DNA from: Streptomyces viridiviolaceus
GTDB lineage: Bacteria; Actinomycetota; Actinomycetes; Streptomycetales; Streptomycetaceae
Assembly (NCBI RefSeq): GCF_014650995.1
Contig: NZ_BMWA01000007.1
Coordinates: forward strand, 33,899-97,898
Direction of reading: 5' to 3'
Length of the DNA: 64,000 nt
Shown here: one piece after another, positions 63,201 to 64,000 of the stretch
How positions within the stretch are numbered: position 1 is the stretch's first letter
Layout: each line of letters opens with the position of its first letter
The notes under the pieces: model-generated
The model's database searches: none
The model's input: the letters and a program-made list of their open reading frames with translations, nothing else
Told to the model about the DNA's origin: nothing
Program-made: the position numbers and the translations under genes

Positions 63201-64000
63201 ACCGACTACCCGCGGATTCCTGTCCACGAGGTCATCCGGCAGCGTGCTCTCGCGCGGCCGCACGCCGTCGCGGTGACCGCGAACCGGACCGCACTGACCT
63301 ACCGTGAGCTGCTGGCGGACGCCGAGGCCACCGCTCGCGGACTGCGGGCCGCAGGCGTGCGAAGCGGTGAACTGGTGGCGCTGGTGCTGCCCAGAGGACC
63401 CGAGCAGGTCCGGACGATCCTCGCAGTCCTGCTGACGGGCGCCGCCTACGTGCCGGTCGACCCGGCCGTCCCGGCCCAGCGACTGGAGTTCGTCCTCGCC
63501 GACTCGGGCGCTCGGTGGGCCGTGGTGCCCGACGAGCCGGCCGTACCCCATCCCGGCCTCGCCGGCTTCGGCGGCCAGGTGCTTCGGGGGAGCCGGCTGC
63601 CCGAGTCGGGCGAGGACGACACCCCGTTGCCGGACGTTCCGCTCGATTCTCCCGCCTACTGCATCTACACCTCCGGCACCACCGGCCGTCCCAAGGGCGT
63701 GGTGATCAGCCACCGCAACCTGATCCGGCTGCTGCACAACGACCGGTTCCCCTTCTCCTTCGGACCGTCCGACGTGTGGACGGTGTTCCACTCCGCCACC
63801 TTCGACGTCTCCGTGTGGGAGTTGCTCGGTGCACTGTCGCACGGCGGTCGTGCGGTGCTCGTTTCGGAGGAGCAGGCGAAGGACCCCGCGTTGCTGTGGG
63901 AACTGGTCCAGCGGGAACGGGTCACGGTGCTGTGCCAGACGCCATCCGCCTTCCGGGGGCTGCTCCAGGCGGAGCAGAGAGCAGCAGCCGCCCCCCATGC
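60246..64000 (+). CDS. Non-ribosomal peptide synthetase (partial: C-PCP-C-A, runs off the window)
   Basis: The frame is open from GTG 60246 to the window end (1,251 residues seen). The GTG overlaps the previous stop (GTGA) and has GGAAGGA eight bases upstream. Domains: C1 (about 8-430) with HHLVYDG (His131-His132...Asp136); a PCP with LGGHS, Ser504 as the phosphopantetheine site; C2 (about 545-960) with HHLLWDG (His686-His687...Asp691); an A domain from about 995 with A1-A3 including IYTSGTTGRPKG (Tyr1141) and A4 FDVSVWE, cut before its later motifs. C1 is followed directly by a PCP with no A domain, matching the separate A enzyme upstream. Both C domains keep the catalytic His and should be active. 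The second A begins with residues D-V-W at the first three selectivity positions. Product unknown. Confidence 0.9.
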   Translation, partial: MNDSPEQIPLSVGQEAMWVVWQRDPEQWIHIMPAPFSVRGVIDPARLGRAVAAVGRAYPQLRGRVVVGARGPVLDWSDAPGIPVRESTTSLPREKAVRRAWQVPFDLRRGPLARVDLLHGPDYMVLLLAVHHLVYDGASVLILADALRRAYTGEALPADDPVPALRAFADRSRELADTQAGDAHRAYWRRALGTDTPRPLLPRRVDGSVGEPAYTTLGERLPSGLVTRLRSRAAELGVSYVTVLLGAYYALLHRCSGASDLLVFLPFHGRTDEAVRERVGCFVNTLPIRVEVDERDTHADLLARVRGRVKDGMRHGDLPLPAVMRAAGLTGPEAHARTHQTVFQYWNTGSRQGVDLQALRLEAVGSSALLSLLEVESSAGFPLALMVREDSTGTHVLWKDPAGVVGPAQVSAMAAGYREVLETIAADPHTQLSAPSTDPGVPEPSPEPGERSGPPRTEPARPAQADRPAVHPRELAEMRQVWEDTLGIDDIDEQDSFFELGGHSLLAERLTLAVSKRFGREVPIRVLFDHPRLSDFAAAVCAAAPERSAAPVPQTFPASAFQQRVWLAEQLEPGRGAYNVPMAWRVAGGGLDPAALEGALARLVERHEIFRTAFHERDGEPLQVVLPPWTPEVDRVDLGDEADPERALDDWLHEASQHEFDLVSGRLLIAALVETGSGQVLFLCVHHLLWDGESTAILLKELAAHYTLLAPADGTGQGGASSTALKARAAWLRPAAEPLELPGLRPRGRGLPVQGYEEETVAFAVPQERAVCEAAERLGIGPRDVLLAAFAALVGWYTGRQDLLVGVAHGARPSSNRHMVGPRTDVLPVRLRPEVAEDFATLAARTAAELTEAAAHAQAPADELMRLVDPSRADRTAPLSQVLFAYDDGGYEGHDHGPGSEAPGSHAICANHDVALLLRRRAGEFEGRLVFDGRCFDHDRMRTMAEHYRRLLGQLIETPRRAVGAADPLTETERYTQLAVWNGTETDYPRIPVHEVIRQRALARPHAVAVTANRTALTYRELLADAEATARGLRAAGVRSGELVALVLPRGPEQVRTILAVLLTGAAYVPVDPAVPAQRLEFVLADSGARWAVVPDEPAVPHPGLAGFGGQVLRGSRLPESGEDDTPLPDVPLDSPAYCIYTSGTTGRPKGVVISHRNLIRLLHNDRFPFSFGPSDVWTVFHSATFDVSVWELLGALSHGGRAVLVSEEQAKDPALLWELVQRERVTVLCQTPSAFRGLLQAEQRAAAAPH

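Overview
The window looks like a chromosomal segment of a Streptomyces or close relative. It is very GC-rich throughout and carries a WhiB-like regulator, two DUF574-type (Methyltransf_19) methyltransferases, a DUF2690 secreted protein, cobalamin genes, many GTG starts and an NRPS locus. No sequence search was run; all assignments come from reading translated motifs.

Layout. Positions 1-300 hold a 120-bp tandem repeat. From 302 to 18,711 the content is mostly housekeeping or core-like. It includes a split transketolase pair, tRNA-Pro(GGG), the two methyltransferases, a DUF2690 protein, a NUDIX-like protein, an amidohydrolase plus glutamine-synthetase-like pair (FluG-like pairing) and a lipoprotein. 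A compact leftward operon follows (WhiB-like, Dps, DUF3140, HhH-GPD protein), which suggests a DNA-protection and repair role. Next come an alpha/beta hydrolase diverging from a thiolase and acyl-CoA synthetase pair, a TSUP exporter, cobK, a zinc-ribbon protein, cobF and a DUF309 protein. A second, identical tRNA-Pro(GGG) sits at 18,827, and both tRNAs are followed by strong hairpin terminators.

From 18,900 onward the content looks accessory. A broken GntR gene next to the tRNA is followed by a 35-kb single open reading frame (19,937-54,946; 11,669 residues, roughly 1.2 MDa). Its architecture is that of a giant type VII secretion (T7SS)-linked polymorphic toxin. In order it has a WXG100/CpnT-like helical head with hydrophobic segments, a long Gly/Ala/Pro linker, charged helical repeats and four repeats resembling the helicase-associated (HA) domain. 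Then come two paralogous ~1,600-residue leucine-rich helical supermodules flanking a beta-rich region, two tandem domains with a conserved His...Cys pair, and a C-terminal ADP-ribosyltransferase domain of the cholera/pertussis-toxin type with an E-x-E motif. A T7SS-associated protein lies 1 kb downstream, after a gene-poor, apparently decayed stretch. No ESX/T7SS core genes and no recognisable immunity gene are present in the window.

From 56,888 to the right edge an NRPS operon begins. It has a stand-alone adenylation enzyme with no carrier domain, an acyl-CoA-dehydrogenase-like flavoprotein, and an NRPS that runs off the window with order C-PCP-C-A. The A-less first C-PCP module next to a free A enzyme suggests loading in trans, followed by oxidation of a carrier-bound residue.
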